DNA from: CAVPXC01 sp963709505
GTDB lineage: Bacteria > Chloroflexota > Anaerolineae > JAAEKA01
DNA: 64,000 nucleotides
Assembly (NCBI GenBank): GCA_963709505.1
Contig: CAVPXC010000020.1
Span: 77,638 to 141,637 of the forward strand
Reading direction: 5' to 3'
The notes beneath the pieces are model-generated. The model saw only the letters and a program-made list of their open reading frames with translations, was not told the origin of the DNA and ran no database searches. Each line of letters opens with the position of its first letter. Position 1 is the first letter of the stretch. Shown piece after piece: positions 18,643-27,789 of the stretch. Position numbers and translations under genes: made by a program.

Positions 18643-18672
18643 ATTATAGCATACTGCGGAGTTGCCGGCCAA
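18643..18672 (-). promoter_or_regulatory. Promoter of obg
   Basis: On the minus strand TTGGCC (18667-18672), an 18-bp spacer and a perfect TATAAT (18643-18648). The predicted start near 18636 is almost at the obg ATG (18634). Confidence 0.5.
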
Positions 18673-18695
18673 ACAGCCCGCCCTTGACCTAGATG

Positions 18696-18724
18696 TGTAG
18701 CGCAAATTGGCAATTTGCGCTACA
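18696..18724. repeat. R2 palindrome copy 1
   Basis: TGTAGCGCAAATTG and its inverse CAATTTGCGCTACA are joined with almost no loop. The same arms recur around 43638-43700, and a worn copy lies at about 32398-32423. Confidence 0.75.
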
Positions 18725-18758
18725 TGTTCACACATGGCGTCGTCGCAGGGCGAAAAAC

Positions 18759-18858
18759 TAACCTGAGAACCGCGGACTGGCGGAGGCGCGGACCAGAGTT
18801 CTGCCCAGGTTTTCATTGACGGTTGCCGCAGAGAGCTCGCCGCATGGATGGCTAACCT
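18759..18858 (+). repeat. R1 dispersed repeat, copy 1
   Basis: It begins CTGAGAACCGCGGACTGG, then GCGGAGGCGCGGACCAGAG, then AGGTTTTCATTGACGGTTGCCG. The same order of blocks occurs at 32298-32400 (same strand) and, inverted, at 20635-20702. Confidence 0.8.
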
Positions 18859-19053
18859 GAAAGCCCAAGAAAGGCGTTTTTTGATTGCGATCAACAGGAG
18901 TATAATCACTCCGTACGTGAAACGGGGCGGTGTTATCCTGTGTGCTCTGTTTAGTTGGTTTTTTTCGCCCGCCTACGCTTGCGCAAGCGCAGGAATGCCA
19001 CAAACTCTAGCTTAATAAAGCATTATGGGGTAGTTCACGACGGACCAAGGACC

Positions 19054-19972
19054 ATGATCAAAGCAACTTTCAAAATCCTGCTCATTGGCGTGCTGGCTGC
19101 GTTGGGGCTGACGGCCTGCAGGCCGCCGGCGCCGGACGTACTCGGCGGCCGCCTGGTCTTCGAACGCAAAATTGACGGCAACGCCGACGTGTACGTGATG
19201 GCGGTCGACGGTAGCGGGCTCATGCGGTTGACTGACAACCCTGGCTGGGACGGCGCGCCCTCCTGGTCGCCCGACGGCAGCCAAATCGTCTTCGCCTCGG
19301 ACCGGGCGGGTGGGCCGGCAATCTACGTCATGAATGCCGACGGCAGCAACCAGCGCGCGCTGACCGATCCGTCGACTGCCAGCCTGACACCCGCCTGGTC
19401 GCCCGACGGCCAGCGGATAGCTTTTGCATCGATCGGTCCCAATGCGCTGCCGGGAGCGCAGGCGGGCGATACCGGGTTCGAGATCTGGGTCATGAACGTC
19501 GACGGCAGTAATCCGCAGCGCCTGGCCGGCGACCCGGCCGGCCAATCACTGTATCCATCGTGGGGCCCCAAATCAGATCGCCTCGCCTATGCACTACAGA
19601 CCGGTGAAGAGGGGGTTCTGCTCACCCAAGTGCTCCGAGATGGCGCGACGCCCCGATTGTTCAGCGATGCGGTGGAGGGACGTTCCGAACGCGCCGGACT
19701 GGTCGCCGGACAGCAATCGAATCGCATTTGCGCTCAAACAACAGGGCCAGGTCGAGATCTGGCAAGCCAGGCCCGACGGCAGTAATCCGCTCCGGTTAGG
19801 TCTGGCAGGAGCCAACGGAGGCGAGCCGGCTTGGTCGCCCGACGGCAACCACATCGTCTTTGTATCCGATCAAGACGGCGCGCCGTCGCTGATGATCATG
19901 GATGCAGATGGCAAGAACGTGCGGCATCTCAACAAAGACGGCGCCGCGTACGCTCATCCCGATTGGCGCTAG
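19054..19972 (+). CDS. TolB-like WD40/PD40-repeat lipoprotein, frameshifted
   Basis: A lipoprotein of about 300 residues. Residues 1-21 form a signal peptide with lipobox LTAC (Cys22). The body is a series of PD40 beta-propeller repeats, each with WSPDG and a preceding IYVMNADGSN-like strand (near residues 68, 112, 163, 215 and 262). Such propellers mediate protein contacts in the envelope, as in TolB. The frame changes at about 19675-19682 (from DAVEG to DVPNAPDWSPDS), and the downstream frame ends at 19972, so the intact protein is likely in the organism. Its TAG stop lies inside the terminal arm of the R3 palindrome. ATG 19054 gives the signal peptide at the right place. Confidence 0.8.
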
Positions 19973-20097
19973 TACAGGTTGGCGCAAGTCCGCCTGACGT
20001 TTGGTTAACCGGAGTTGAGGCTTCAGCCCGGTTTGCGCTCAAGACCCGGCTGAAGCCTCGACCCCAAACACCGGGGACTTGCGCCAACCTGTACTAG
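19969..20097. repeat. R3 nested palindromic element, copy 1
   Basis: A 129-bp unit with perfect 23-bp terminal inverted repeats (19969-19991 and 20075-20097, outermost bases CTAGTACAGG) enclosing a second inverted pair GAGGCTTCAGCC / GGCTGAAGCCTC (about 20016-20060). The inner pair recurs at 31089-31141. It supplies the stop codon of the TolB-like gene. It may act as a terminator or be a small non-autonomous mobile unit. Confidence 0.75.
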
Positions 20098-20157
20098 CGA
20101 GGGAGCGACGCTGCTTACTGCGTCATGCCCGCGTCAACGGGCATCCATCCGGCCAGT

Positions 20158-20562
20158 CTAATTCGTATGCGAGATCTTCTCCTGTGCTCGCGCCAGAAAA
20201 CGCTGCTCATCCACAAGAACCCGCTCGTGGATGCCTGAGGCGATCTGCTCCGCCTCGTCGTGGGCGACGACGTCGAAGACCAGCCGCCGGCCATCGACCT
20301 CGAACAGCGTCGCCTGTGCACGAACGATCATGCCGATCGGCGTGGCGGCCAAATGCTTGACGTCAATGCGCGTGCCAACCGTGGTCTTACCTGCCTCCAA
20401 CAAAGGCTTCAGGGCATTGACCGCCGCCTCTTCCAACAAAGCCACCAGGGCAGGCGTGGCGTACACCGGCACCAGACCGCTGCCCAGGGCCAGGGCAGTG
20501 TTGGCCTCGGTGACCGCAATCTGAGCTGTGCCGGCCAGGCCAACATCCAGAGTCGAAGGCAT
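20158..20562 (-). CDS. FlK-like hotdog thioesterase
   Basis: A 134-residue hotdog-fold protein related to fluoroacetyl-CoA thioesterase FlK and its general relatives, which hydrolyse small acyl-CoAs. Recognisable parts are GLVPVYATPALVALLEEAAVNAL (helix), TTVGTRIDVKHLAATPIGM and a final ERVLVDEQRFLARAQEK. The start 20562 is chosen for a GAGGAG site 7 nt upstream; the longer frame to 20643 runs into the R1 repeat and has no family support. The substrate cannot be predicted. Confidence 0.75.
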   Translation of the reverse strand: MPSTLDVGLAGTAQIAVTEANTALALGSGLVPVYATPALVALLEEAAVNALKPLLEAGKTTVGTRIDVKHLAATPIGMIVRAQATLFEVDGRRLVFDVVAHDEAEQIASGIHERVLVDEQRFLARAQEKISHTN

Positions 20563-20634
20563 TGTCTCGCTCCTCTTTTGAGAATCTGCGGGGGTTGACT
20601 TAGGACAGGCATCCATGGGCTGGATCCCATCGCC

Positions 20635-20702
20635 GACCGTCAATGAAATCAGCGGGTGCTTCCGATCCGCGCCTCCGCCAGTCCGCGGTTCTCAGGTTAG
20701 CG
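20635..20702 (-). repeat. R1 dispersed repeat, copy 2 (inverted)
   Basis: Reading on the minus strand, CCTGAGAACCGCGGACTGG is followed by the GCGGAGGCGCGGA block and, 20 bp later, TTTCATTGACGGT, the same order as at 18759. It overlaps the 3' end of the next gene, whose TAA stop abuts the repeat. Confidence 0.75.
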
Positions 20703-21111
20703 GCGCATCGTGCGGCGCTCGCCAACATGGCGACTTGTGGCAATGCACCAGCTTCCAGCCCTCGACGAAACGATGGAACACGCGCGTCTCGTTCTGCTGG
20801 GTGCGCGTGACCACGACACCCTTCACCGCTCGCACCAGCAATGTGTAGGTCACAATTGCGGTGTCGCCGTATATCTGTATGCGCGGCTGCAACACTTCGT
20901 GCTCTGTGCGTGCGCCCTCGCCGCCGCCCAGCGCCTGCGCATGTACCAGAATCTCGTGCAGATGAAACTCAATGCCGTCGATGCGCTGTGTGGTGATGTA
21001 CCACTCAAAAAACGACACATCCGGCGCGCACGTCTCTGTGTACGTGGCAACGTCCGCATCCCAGATGGACTGCAGATTGCGGTTGAGTACCTTAAGAATC
21101 TCGTCTTCCAT
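20692..21111 (-). CDS. SnoaL/CaMKII-association-like protein (NTF2 fold)
   Basis: A 139-residue protein of the NTF2-like superfamily, closest in pattern to DUF4440/calcium-calmodulin kinase II association domains: EILKVLNRNLQSIWDADVATYTE at the N-terminus and FVEGWKLVHCHKSPC at the end. These small cone-shaped domains bind varied ligands or serve as adaptors. AGGAG precedes ATG 21111. The last residues and the stop border the R1 repeat, so the C-terminus may have been altered by it. Confidence 0.7.
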   Translation of the reverse strand: MEDEILKVLNRNLQSIWDADVATYTETCAPDVSFFEWYITTQRIDGIEFHLHEILVHAQALGGGEGARTEHEVLQPRIQIYGDTAIVTYTLLVRAVKGVVVTRTQQNETRVFHRFVEGWKLVHCHKSPCWRAPHDAPLT

Positions 21112-21138
21112 TTTGTGGTCTCCTTTTGGGGGATCTAC

Positions 21139-21203
21139 CTGAGAACCGCGGACTGGCGGAGGCGCGGACCGGAGGGGAGGCTTCGCCAGTCCGCGGTTCT
21201 CAG
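21139..21203. repeat. R1 half-element arranged as a hairpin
   Basis: The R1 head CTGAGAACCGCGGACTGGCG (21139-21158) is followed 25 bp later by its perfect 20-bp inverse (21184-21203). The element lies between recJ and the NTF2-like gene, and the TGA stop of recJ is inside it, so it may serve as the recJ terminator. Confidence 0.8.
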
Positions 21204-23496
21204 ATCAGAGCTTCCGGCTCCGCTTGCTCGAAATACCGCCGGTAGGCTGCGGTTTCCTCCAGCAAGCTCTGAAGCTGAGTCATGAGCATTGAGGCTTCAA
21301 AGTGCGGGACGCCGTTGCCAGAACTCGATGCGGACTTCGTCGCCCTCCTCAGCCGCGATCCGCACATGCCCGCGCGCAGCCAACCATCGAAGGCCCTCAC
21401 GCACCGTGGCCTCGCGCTGGGCCGTGGCCGCAGCTAACACGCGCCAACTGATCTGCCCATTGTGCTGGCCTAGCGCACGCTTGACCAGGCCCGCCAGCCG
21501 AGCCAGAAAGACGTCGGGGCGATCCAGGCCCGGATCGACCGCAAGCAGCACCACGGTCTTCGGCCGTACACGCTGCAAAACATCATCCCACTCAGCTCGG
21601 CCCGCGGGCGTGGTCCAAACGACGAGGGTTTCGCCGGCCGTCAGACTCGCTGCGATCCCGGCCGCCGAGCTCACGACGCGCTTCACCTTCGCACCAGAGT
21701 TGGATGTTCATCGCATACCGCAGTTGCTCCAGAATGGTAACAGGCTCCGATTGATGTCGATAATCCATCACAACGGGCTTGGACGGCTCACCCTCTCCCG
21801 CTGGTTCGACGATAGGCCGGGCATCCACCCATTCAACCTGCACGTCGCGCTGGCCGCGGTACGCAGTGGCGCGGACGGTATAGGCCAAATCAAAGTGGCC
21901 TTCGGGCAGTGGCCACCCCGCGCCCAGCCACCAGAGCACACGGCGGGTCGAACCGGCTGCATCCTCGACGACGGCATGCAGGTGCTCACGGGTGCGCCCG
22001 ATGAGCGCGGTGCTTTTCAAGCTTAAATCGCGGTCAATCAGCACCGGCGACGGGTTGCCCGGGCCAAAAGGCGCCAGGCGCTCCAGGTCGGCGACGAGTT
22101 CCAGCGAGAGATCGGCAAGCGGTATTCCGCCGTCGATCCGCAGGACCGGCTCAGCCGCAAGTTCGCCTAACTGATCGCGCAGCGAGCTCGCCAGTTTACG
22201 TCGAAACTCGGGGATACGCTCGGCGTCCAGCGATAGACCCGCGGCCATGGGGTGGCCGCCGAAGCCGGCCAACAACTCAGCATGGGCGGCGATCGCGGCG
22301 GTGATATTGCATCCAGCCACCGAGCACGCCGAGCCGCGCGCCAACTCGCCGGGAGGGGCCGCAATCAACACAACTGGCCGGTGGAAACGCTCCACCAGCC
22401 GGCTGGCAACGATTCCGATCACGCCGGGGTGCCACATGGGATGCGAAAGCACCAGCACAGCATGATCCAACAGCGACGGATCGCGCTCGATCTGCGCCAA
22501 CGCGCCCTGCAAGACCAAAGCGGTGAGCCGCTTGCGCTCATTGTTGAAGCCCTCCAACTGGTTGGCTAAGATGCGCGCCCGTTCGGGTTCGCTCGTGGTC
22601 AGAAACTCCACCGCTAGGTTGGCGTCACCCAACCGGCCCAGTGCATTGAGCCGCGGACCCAGTTCGAAGCCGATATCCTCTTCCGTCAGCCAGGCGGGGT
22701 TGACGCCGGCCAGCTGCAGCATGACTTGCAGGCCCAACCGGTGCGTCTCGCGTAGAGCCGCGAGGCCGCGCTGTAACAAGAAACGAGTATCGCCGGTCTG
22801 CAAGGCAACATCAGCGACGACGCCCAGAGCGACCAGGTCCAGCTGCTGAGCGGCGATGCCAGGCGCACTGTAGTTCGCCACTAGAGCCTCGGCCAACTTG
22901 TAGGCCACGCCGACGCCCGGCAGCGTGCTGAGCGCGTGTCCCTCTGGCAACAGTTTAGGATTAACCACGCCGTAAGCCGCGGGCAGCGTCGCCGCCAAGT
23001 CATGGTGGTCGGTGATAACCACGTCCACCCCGCGCAAACGAGCGTGGTCAACCGCCTCGTGCGCCGTGATGCCGGTATCGCACGTCAGTATCAGCCCGGC
23101 GCCTTGGTCGATCAGGCGCTGCAGCCAGGGCAGGTTGACGCCATGACCCTCGGCGGCGCGCACGGGAATATGGAAGATGACCTCAGCGCCTAGCGCGCGG
23201 AGAGTCGAAACCAGCAGCGTGGTCGCGGTCTGGCCGTCCACGTCGAAATCACCCCAGACCGCGATCCGCTCGTCGCGGTCGAGGGCTTGGTGGATGCGCT
23301 CGACCGCCCGATCCATGCCGGGAAGGTCGAAAGGCGATGCGGGCGTGTACTGAGAGGGGTCCAGAAAAGCGCGCGCCGATCGGAGGTCACCCATGCCACG
23401 TTGCGCCAGAATCCGCGCGACGATGGGATGCCCGCCCACTGCCGAGCTCAGCGAATCGGGCACAAGAACTGGTTCGGGGTCAAGCCAGATGGTCAT
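21200..23496 (-). CDS. recJ: Single-stranded-DNA exonuclease RecJ, frameshifted
   Basis: 5'-3' ssDNA exonuclease of recombination and mismatch repair. DHH-family motifs are complete: WGDFDVDG (D83, D85, D87), CDTGITAHE (D140), TDHHD (163-166) and the DHHA1 stretch GFGGHPMAAGLSL. The OB-fold and C-terminal domains follow. The frame shifts near 21680, continues as GETLVVWTTPAGRAEWDD, then shifts again near 21300 to end EETAAYRRYFEQAEPEALI at 21200. Both extensions look like genuine RecJ C-terminus. ATG 23496 lies 32 bp after mazF without a good ribosome binding site. The length of about 765 residues fits members with an extended C-terminal region. Confidence 0.9.
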
Positions 23497-23528
23497 GTCA
23501 ACAAACCGTGGGAAACCATGCTCGCTTT

Positions 23529-23873
23529 CTACAAGTCCATCAAAATACGAAGGTTGTCTTCGACCCGCCGCATGGTGGCTGCCGAAATAACACCCCAGCG
23601 GCGTGGACCCAAACGATCGCTCGAGATGGACCGAATGGCATCGCAAAGAATGAAGCTGCGCCCTGATAGACCTCCTTCGGGTGGATCAATCTGCACATGA
23701 ACAGGGATACGGCGATACATCCGTGTGAGGGGCAGACAGAATACCAAACCGGACGAACCATGGTTAAAGGGATTCGTCGAGATGATTAAGACAGGTCGGG
23801 TCCCAGCCTGTTCATGTCCGCGTGTTGGATCCAGATTGGCAAGCCAGATCTCCCCGCGATTCGGCTGTGGCAT
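23529..23873 (-). CDS. mazF: MazF/PemK-type mRNA interferase toxin
   Basis: A 114-residue toxin of the MazF/PemK family, ribosome-independent endoribonucleases. The family starts as here, with RGEIWLANLDPTRGHEQAGTRPVLIIS, followed by LVFCLPLT and the later RSFILCDAIRSISSDRLG, where a basic residue and Ser/Thr form the active site. It is 3 bp downstream of its antitoxin gene, and recJ follows. No damage is visible. Confidence 0.93.
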   Translation of the reverse strand: MPQPNRGEIWLANLDPTRGHEQAGTRPVLIISTNPFNHGSSGLVFCLPLTRMYRRIPVHVQIDPPEGGLSGRSFILCDAIRSISSDRLGPRRWGVISAATMRRVEDNLRILMDL

Positions 23874-23876
23874 CTT

Positions 23877-24125
23877 CTACATCTCCTCCAGACCATCCAT
23901 CAACGTTGAGTCCCATTCGGCACGCTCTTCGTGAAGCTCGGCCCACGCCGTAGGATCCCTCTGCAGATCCGCATAAGCGGCATTCGTTGCCTCAAGGATT
24001 TGTCGCCGACGGTATTGCTCGAGGGCTTGATCAAGAACTTGCTGCATGGATACCCCCGTTGCCCGCGCCAGATCCTGCAGCGCATCGCGGGTAGCCACCG
24101 GTACTCGAATGGTTGTGGTCGTCAT
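23877..24125 (-). CDS. Ribbon-helix-helix antitoxin of the MazF toxin
   Basis: An 82-residue protein: an N-terminal RHH DNA-binding region (TTTTIRVPVATRDALQDLARATGVSMQQVLDQALEQY) and a C-terminal helical, acidic tail (AELHEERAEWDSTLMDGLEEM) of the kind that wraps the toxin. It precedes mazF by 3 bp. The promoter at 24172-24200 and two palindromes between transcript start and ATG suggest autorepression by the antitoxin-toxin complex. Confidence 0.85.
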   Translation of the reverse strand: MTTTTIRVPVATRDALQDLARATGVSMQQVLDQALEQYRRRQILEATNAAYADLQRDPTAWAELHEERAEWDSTLMDGLEEM

Positions 24126-24142
24126 GAAACACCTCGCTATCT

Positions 24143-24200
24143 ACACATGTGTCTACATTGTAGTCTACAGTAGTATATCAACCGTGAGCGAACTTGTCAA
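24143..24200 (-). promoter_or_regulatory. mazEF-type promoter with palindromic operators
   Basis: A consensus TTGACA (24195-24200), a 17-bp spacer and TATACT (24172-24177) on the minus strand. Just downstream lie two perfect palindromes, CTACATTGTAG (24153-24163) and ACACATGTGT (24143-24152), before the ATG at 24125. They are the likely binding sites of the RHH antitoxin. Confidence 0.8.
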
Positions 24201-24366
24201 ACCTCCTAGTGAAACCAGCGGTCTCAACGCCTCGCGTTCGACACCCCTGTCCCTGCGGACGCGCTTTGCTACCGTGAGAACTGCAGCCAGATGGATGCCC
24301 GCGTCCCCGAGCATGACGCTAACGAACGGTGCGGGCATTACAGGCAAAGCGGCGCGAGCAACACCG

Positions 24367-25215
24367 TCAGTATTCGATCTCGGCAATCTGCTCGAAATCC
24401 AGATCAATCTCGAGCGAGAAGTCCAGCTCCGGCTCGTCGAAATCGATGTCCTCCAGGCTTGCGGCGGCGGCGCCACGATCGCACAGCGAGCGGTACACGC
24501 AAAAAAGGCAACGTTCCTCGACCTCGGTCAACGGGAAGATGCCTCTTCCCAGGCTGAGCGTTGCGATCTGTTCCAGCAGCCCGGCTAGATAGCCGTCATC
24601 TTCGGCGTATTGCGCAGCGTTGTACGAAAAACGCTCCGGCCGGTCGGGGAAGCCGGCGAACCAGTAGACCATCTCGATCTGACCCGGCTCGAACGACCGG
24701 CCGTCGTTCAGATCGGCGCCGGCCTGCACCAACAGGTAAGGGTAGACCCGCGTCTGCAGGCGTCTGGCAAGGCGAGATTGCGGCGAACGGCGGCGAGAGG
24801 TCTTCCAGTCGAAAATAAGCGCCCGGCCATCAGGTGCGACGACCATCAGATCGTATTTGGCGACCAACCTCCGCACGCCGCTGGCACCAAACGGCGCCGA
24901 GAGAGTAAACTCGGGGTAGTGCTCGCCATCCAGGGCTGCAGGCGCTGCATTCAAGTAGTTGCCCCACCAACGCGCCAGATCCTCGTCCTGAGCCATGGCC
25001 GTCAGCCGCTCGACCGGCACGCCCAGCAGATGCTGCTGAACCATCAGGTGAAACAGCGCGCCCTGCTGCAAGTGCCGCTCGTTCTCCAAGATCGGCTCCG
25101 CCTCAACCGCCGGCCAGGCGATATGGTCCAAATAACGCAACTGGAAACGCCGCTGGCAGTCAACGAAGTCCTGCAGGCTGCCTTGGCTGAAGTGGAAATC
25201 GGGGGGGAGGGACAT
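24367..25215 (-). CDS. PD-(D/E)XK nuclease with predicted Fe-S cluster (AddB C-terminal/Cas4-like)
   Basis: A 282-residue nuclease of the RecB/AddB/Cas4 type. Residues seen are H56, D122 (KYDLMV), D136 and K138 (FDWKTS), then QTRVYPYLL. C20 near the N-terminus plus C236-x2-C239-x5-C245 near the C-terminus reproduce the cysteine arrangement that binds a [4Fe-4S] cluster in AddB. An unusual acidic tail of 34 residues follows. It is the third gene after two helicase-like genes on the same strand, so it probably supplies the nuclease activity of an AddAB-like double-strand-break end processing complex. The heptad array H2 lies between it and the upstream helicase. Confidence 0.88.
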   Translation of the reverse strand: MSLPPDFHFSQGSLQDFVDCQRRFQLRYLDHIAWPAVEAEPILENERHLQQGALFHLMVQQHLLGVPVERLTAMAQDEDLARWWGNYLNAAPAALDGEHYPEFTLSAPFGASGVRRLVAKYDLMVVAPDGRALIFDWKTSRRRSPQSRLARRLQTRVYPYLLVQAGADLNDGRSFEPGQIEMVYWFAGFPDRPERFSYNAAQYAEDDGYLAGLLEQIATLSLGRGIFPLTEVEERCLFCVYRSLCDRGAAAASLEDIDFDEPELDFSLEIDLDFEQIAEIEY

Positions 25216-25232
25216 TGGGGATTCTATCCTTG

Positions 25233-25427
25233 GTGGAGAGTGGAGGGTGGAGGGTGGAGAGTGGAGAGTGGAGAGTGGAGGGTGGAGGGTGGAGAGTGGA
25301 GAGTGGAGAGTGGAGGGTGGAGGGTGGAGAGTGGAGAATTACTTGCGCCTCGGTACCTCACTCTCCACTCTCCACTCTCTTATTCCTCACCCTCCACTCT
25401 CCACCCTCCACTTTCCTCTTTCCTCTC
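25233..25427. repeat. Heptad array H2, long inverted GTGGAGA array
   Basis: About 15 tandem 7-bp units of GTGGAG(A/G) run from 25233 to about 25338, and after a 20-bp gap about 9 complementary CTCCAC units run back to 25427. The whole can form a very long hairpin. The last residues of the UvrD-like protein (ESGGWRVEGEE) and its stop codon are encoded by the array. Confidence 0.9.
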
Positions 25428-27683
25428 TCGGAAAGCCTGCAGCGCCACAAAAGGCAGCGCCTGAGTAAGTTCGGGCCGATTAGCCGCGGGCCGTCCGCTG
25501 TTCCAGGTGATAACCAGTTCTTTGCGGGCGCGGGTAATGCCGACGTAGAGAAGGCGCAAGCGCTCGCGGACGTAGTCCAGGCGTGCTCGCTGGGTCGCAT
25601 CGCCCTCCCGGTATGCGGCCGGGTCGCCGTCGGCGGCGAGCAGCTCGAGTTGGGCCAGGGTTTCGGCCTCCAGATTCAGGCTTCCGTCGGTTTGAATGTG
25701 TCTGCTGGGGCGGAGGAACCACTTTTCGGCGATGTATTGGTCGTAGGGCTGCGCCGACGGAAAGTCGTACGTATTGATCGACATCAAATAGACCCGGTCC
25801 CACTCCAACCCTTTGGCTTTATGCATCGTCGCCACGACCACCTGGCCGCGGTAGCGGTCGGGGTCGAAGCCGTTGTCGTCCTCGCTGAAGCCGAGAAAAC
25901 GCCGCTCGTTACGTGCGATGACGGCGAGCTCGTTGGCCAACTCCGGCAGCCGCCAGGTCGGGTGCTGTTCGGCAGCTTGCACCAAGCTAACGGCCAGCTT
26001 ATGCGCCAGGGCCAGGTCGCCGGGTTGTGTGAACAGGTCCTGGGCCAGGGTTAAAACCGACTGGTCGATGGGCAGCAGGATCGTGCCCTGCCAGCGTCGC
26101 ACCAGCTCACGAAAGGCCAATAGTTGCACCCGATCGTCGTCGGACAAATCGACAGTCTCCAGCCACTCTTGGCTGGCGCGCGGCCATAGGTAGTCCTCCA
26201 CTTGACCGCATTGACGGATGAGCTTACTCATGGCCAGCACCCGCGGCCACGCCTCTTCGTCCTCGCGCGTATCCCTCTGCCATACCTCGTAAACCTTGGC
26301 CAGGCGCGTCGACGAGGTAGGATCGGCCAGGGCGTGTAGCACATTGGCGAGCGCGCCGGCGGCCTCACGTGTAGTGACGGTGCTGCGCAGTAGGCTGTCG
26401 ACCACCGCCAGCCCGCGCGCGTAGCGCATCCACCACCTCGAAGCCGCGCTGGTTGCGCGGGGCCAACACCGCAACCGTAGCCTCGGGGTTTTCAGGTAAC
26501 CAGCGAACCAAGGACTCGACCACCGCACGCAGCTCGCCTTCCGGGCTGAGCTTGCGGTTCCAGAGCACCACCTTGCTCGGATCGTCGGGCGGGTTAGGCT
26601 GGGGGTCGCCGGGCGGCGTCAGACTCGATGTGGGGTAGGTTCAGAGCGTTGCGCACGGCCGGCTCAGGGTGTCGCTCGAGCGTCCAATCGACCAGGAAAT
26701 TCGCCAGATCGACGATGCTTTGGGTCGAGCGGCCGGAATTGGGCAACTCCCTCGAACTCGACGCCTGTTTCGTGTAGAAAGCTACGCAGAAATTCCGGGC
26801 TGGCCGTGGTGAACGTCTCGTAGATGGCCTGGTTGGGGTCGCCCACCCGCACCCAGTTACCGGTAGGGCCGGCCAACAGACGCAGGATCTCCTCCTGGAG
26901 GTGGCTGCTATCCTGCGCCTCGTCCTCAAGAATGAACGGCCAACGCTCGCGCAGCCGAGCAAGCAGCGCATCATCGGCACGCAGCGCGGCCAGCGCCAAC
27001 CGAATCAGATCGTCGAAATCGACCGCGCCTCGGTAGGCCAGGGCGCGTTGGTAGTCTGCGTAGATCGCCGCGCCCATCTCGGCCAGGGGCAACGGTGTCA
27101 CCAGCCCGTCCAGCCGCGCACGCAGCGCCTCGGGCAAAAGCTGGCGGTCCTTGGCCAAGCGGGTAAAGGCAAGCGCGGTCTCCTTGATCAGCTCCGGCAG
27201 CGGGCCTCTGCGCACCCAATCCTGCTTGCCTGGCTCGATCTCAGGCGAGAGATAGTCGTCCAAATCAAACGGATGGCCGCGCAGCCAGGCCAGTGCAGCC
27301 TCGTCAAGGATCTCCTCGGCCATTCGCTCGTCTACGATCTCGAACTTGTCCGACAGGCCCACCAGCGCCGGCCGCTCACGCACGATGTCATGTGCCAGAC
27401 CGTGTAACGTCCTGACGCGGTAGCCGACATGTGGCAGCAGGCCCTGCTCCTTGACCAACTTACTGACTCGCTGGTAGAAATTATCGACCGCAGAATTGAC
27501 CAAGGTTACGATCAGCACTTCCTGCCGGCTGCCCAGCTCGCCGCGATCGATAATCTTGGCCGCTAGTCGCGAGAGGATCTCGGTCTTGCCGCTGCCCGGC
27601 ACGGCCGACACGCCCATCTTGCCGTGGGTGTAGGTGAGGACGTCTGCTTGTTTGGGGCGGGGGAAGAACGCGTTAATTGTCAA
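25380..27683 (-). CDS. UvrD/AddA-like superfamily I helicase, three frameshifts
   Basis: All SF1A helicase motifs are present across the frames: Walker A SAVPGSGKTEIL, motif Ia LVNSAVDNF, Walker B FILEDEAQDSS, motif III GDPNQAIYETF, motif V ATMHKAKGLEWDRVYL and motif VI LLYVGITRARKELVI. The frame changes near 26755, 26620 and 26420, each junction restoring family sequence, so sequencing indels are likely. No nuclease domain follows the helicase core, unlike classical AddA. The start is TTG 27683, inside a heptad repeat, and the end is inside array H2. Position between an AddB-like protein and a RecB-like nuclease indicates a motor of a split AddAB-type complex. Confidence 0.85.
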
Positions 27684-27720
27684 TTGTCAATGGTTGATTA
27701 CTGCAGGTTGATGGTTGGAA
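27672..27720. repeat. Heptad array H3 (AATTGTC type)
   Basis: Seven-base units GTTAATT, GTCAATT, GTCAATG, GTTGATT, ACTGCAG, GTTGATG and GTTGGAA follow one another. The TTG start codon and first residues (MTIN) of the UvrD-like gene are built from them. Confidence 0.75.
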
Positions 27721-27789
27721 CTGCGCGTGGCAAGCGGACTGTCATCGATTGTCGGCGGCAGGAGTTTTTCTTAAATATGACCGCGGTCA

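Larger units (their letters stand above)
18635..19053. other. Divergent intergenic region with two dispersed repeats
   Basis: About 420 bp between divergent obg and the TolB-like gene. It contains the obg promoter, an R2 palindrome (18696-18724), an R1 repeat (18759-18858) and a TATAAT near 18900 (candidate -10 for the rightward gene). No gene is seen. Confidence 0.6.

Noticed and set aside
25233..25427. CRISPR-like array
   Set aside because: The repeated unit is 7 bp with no spacers, and half is inverted; no cas genes are near. The nearby nuclease resembles AddB/Cas4 but belongs to the helicase set.
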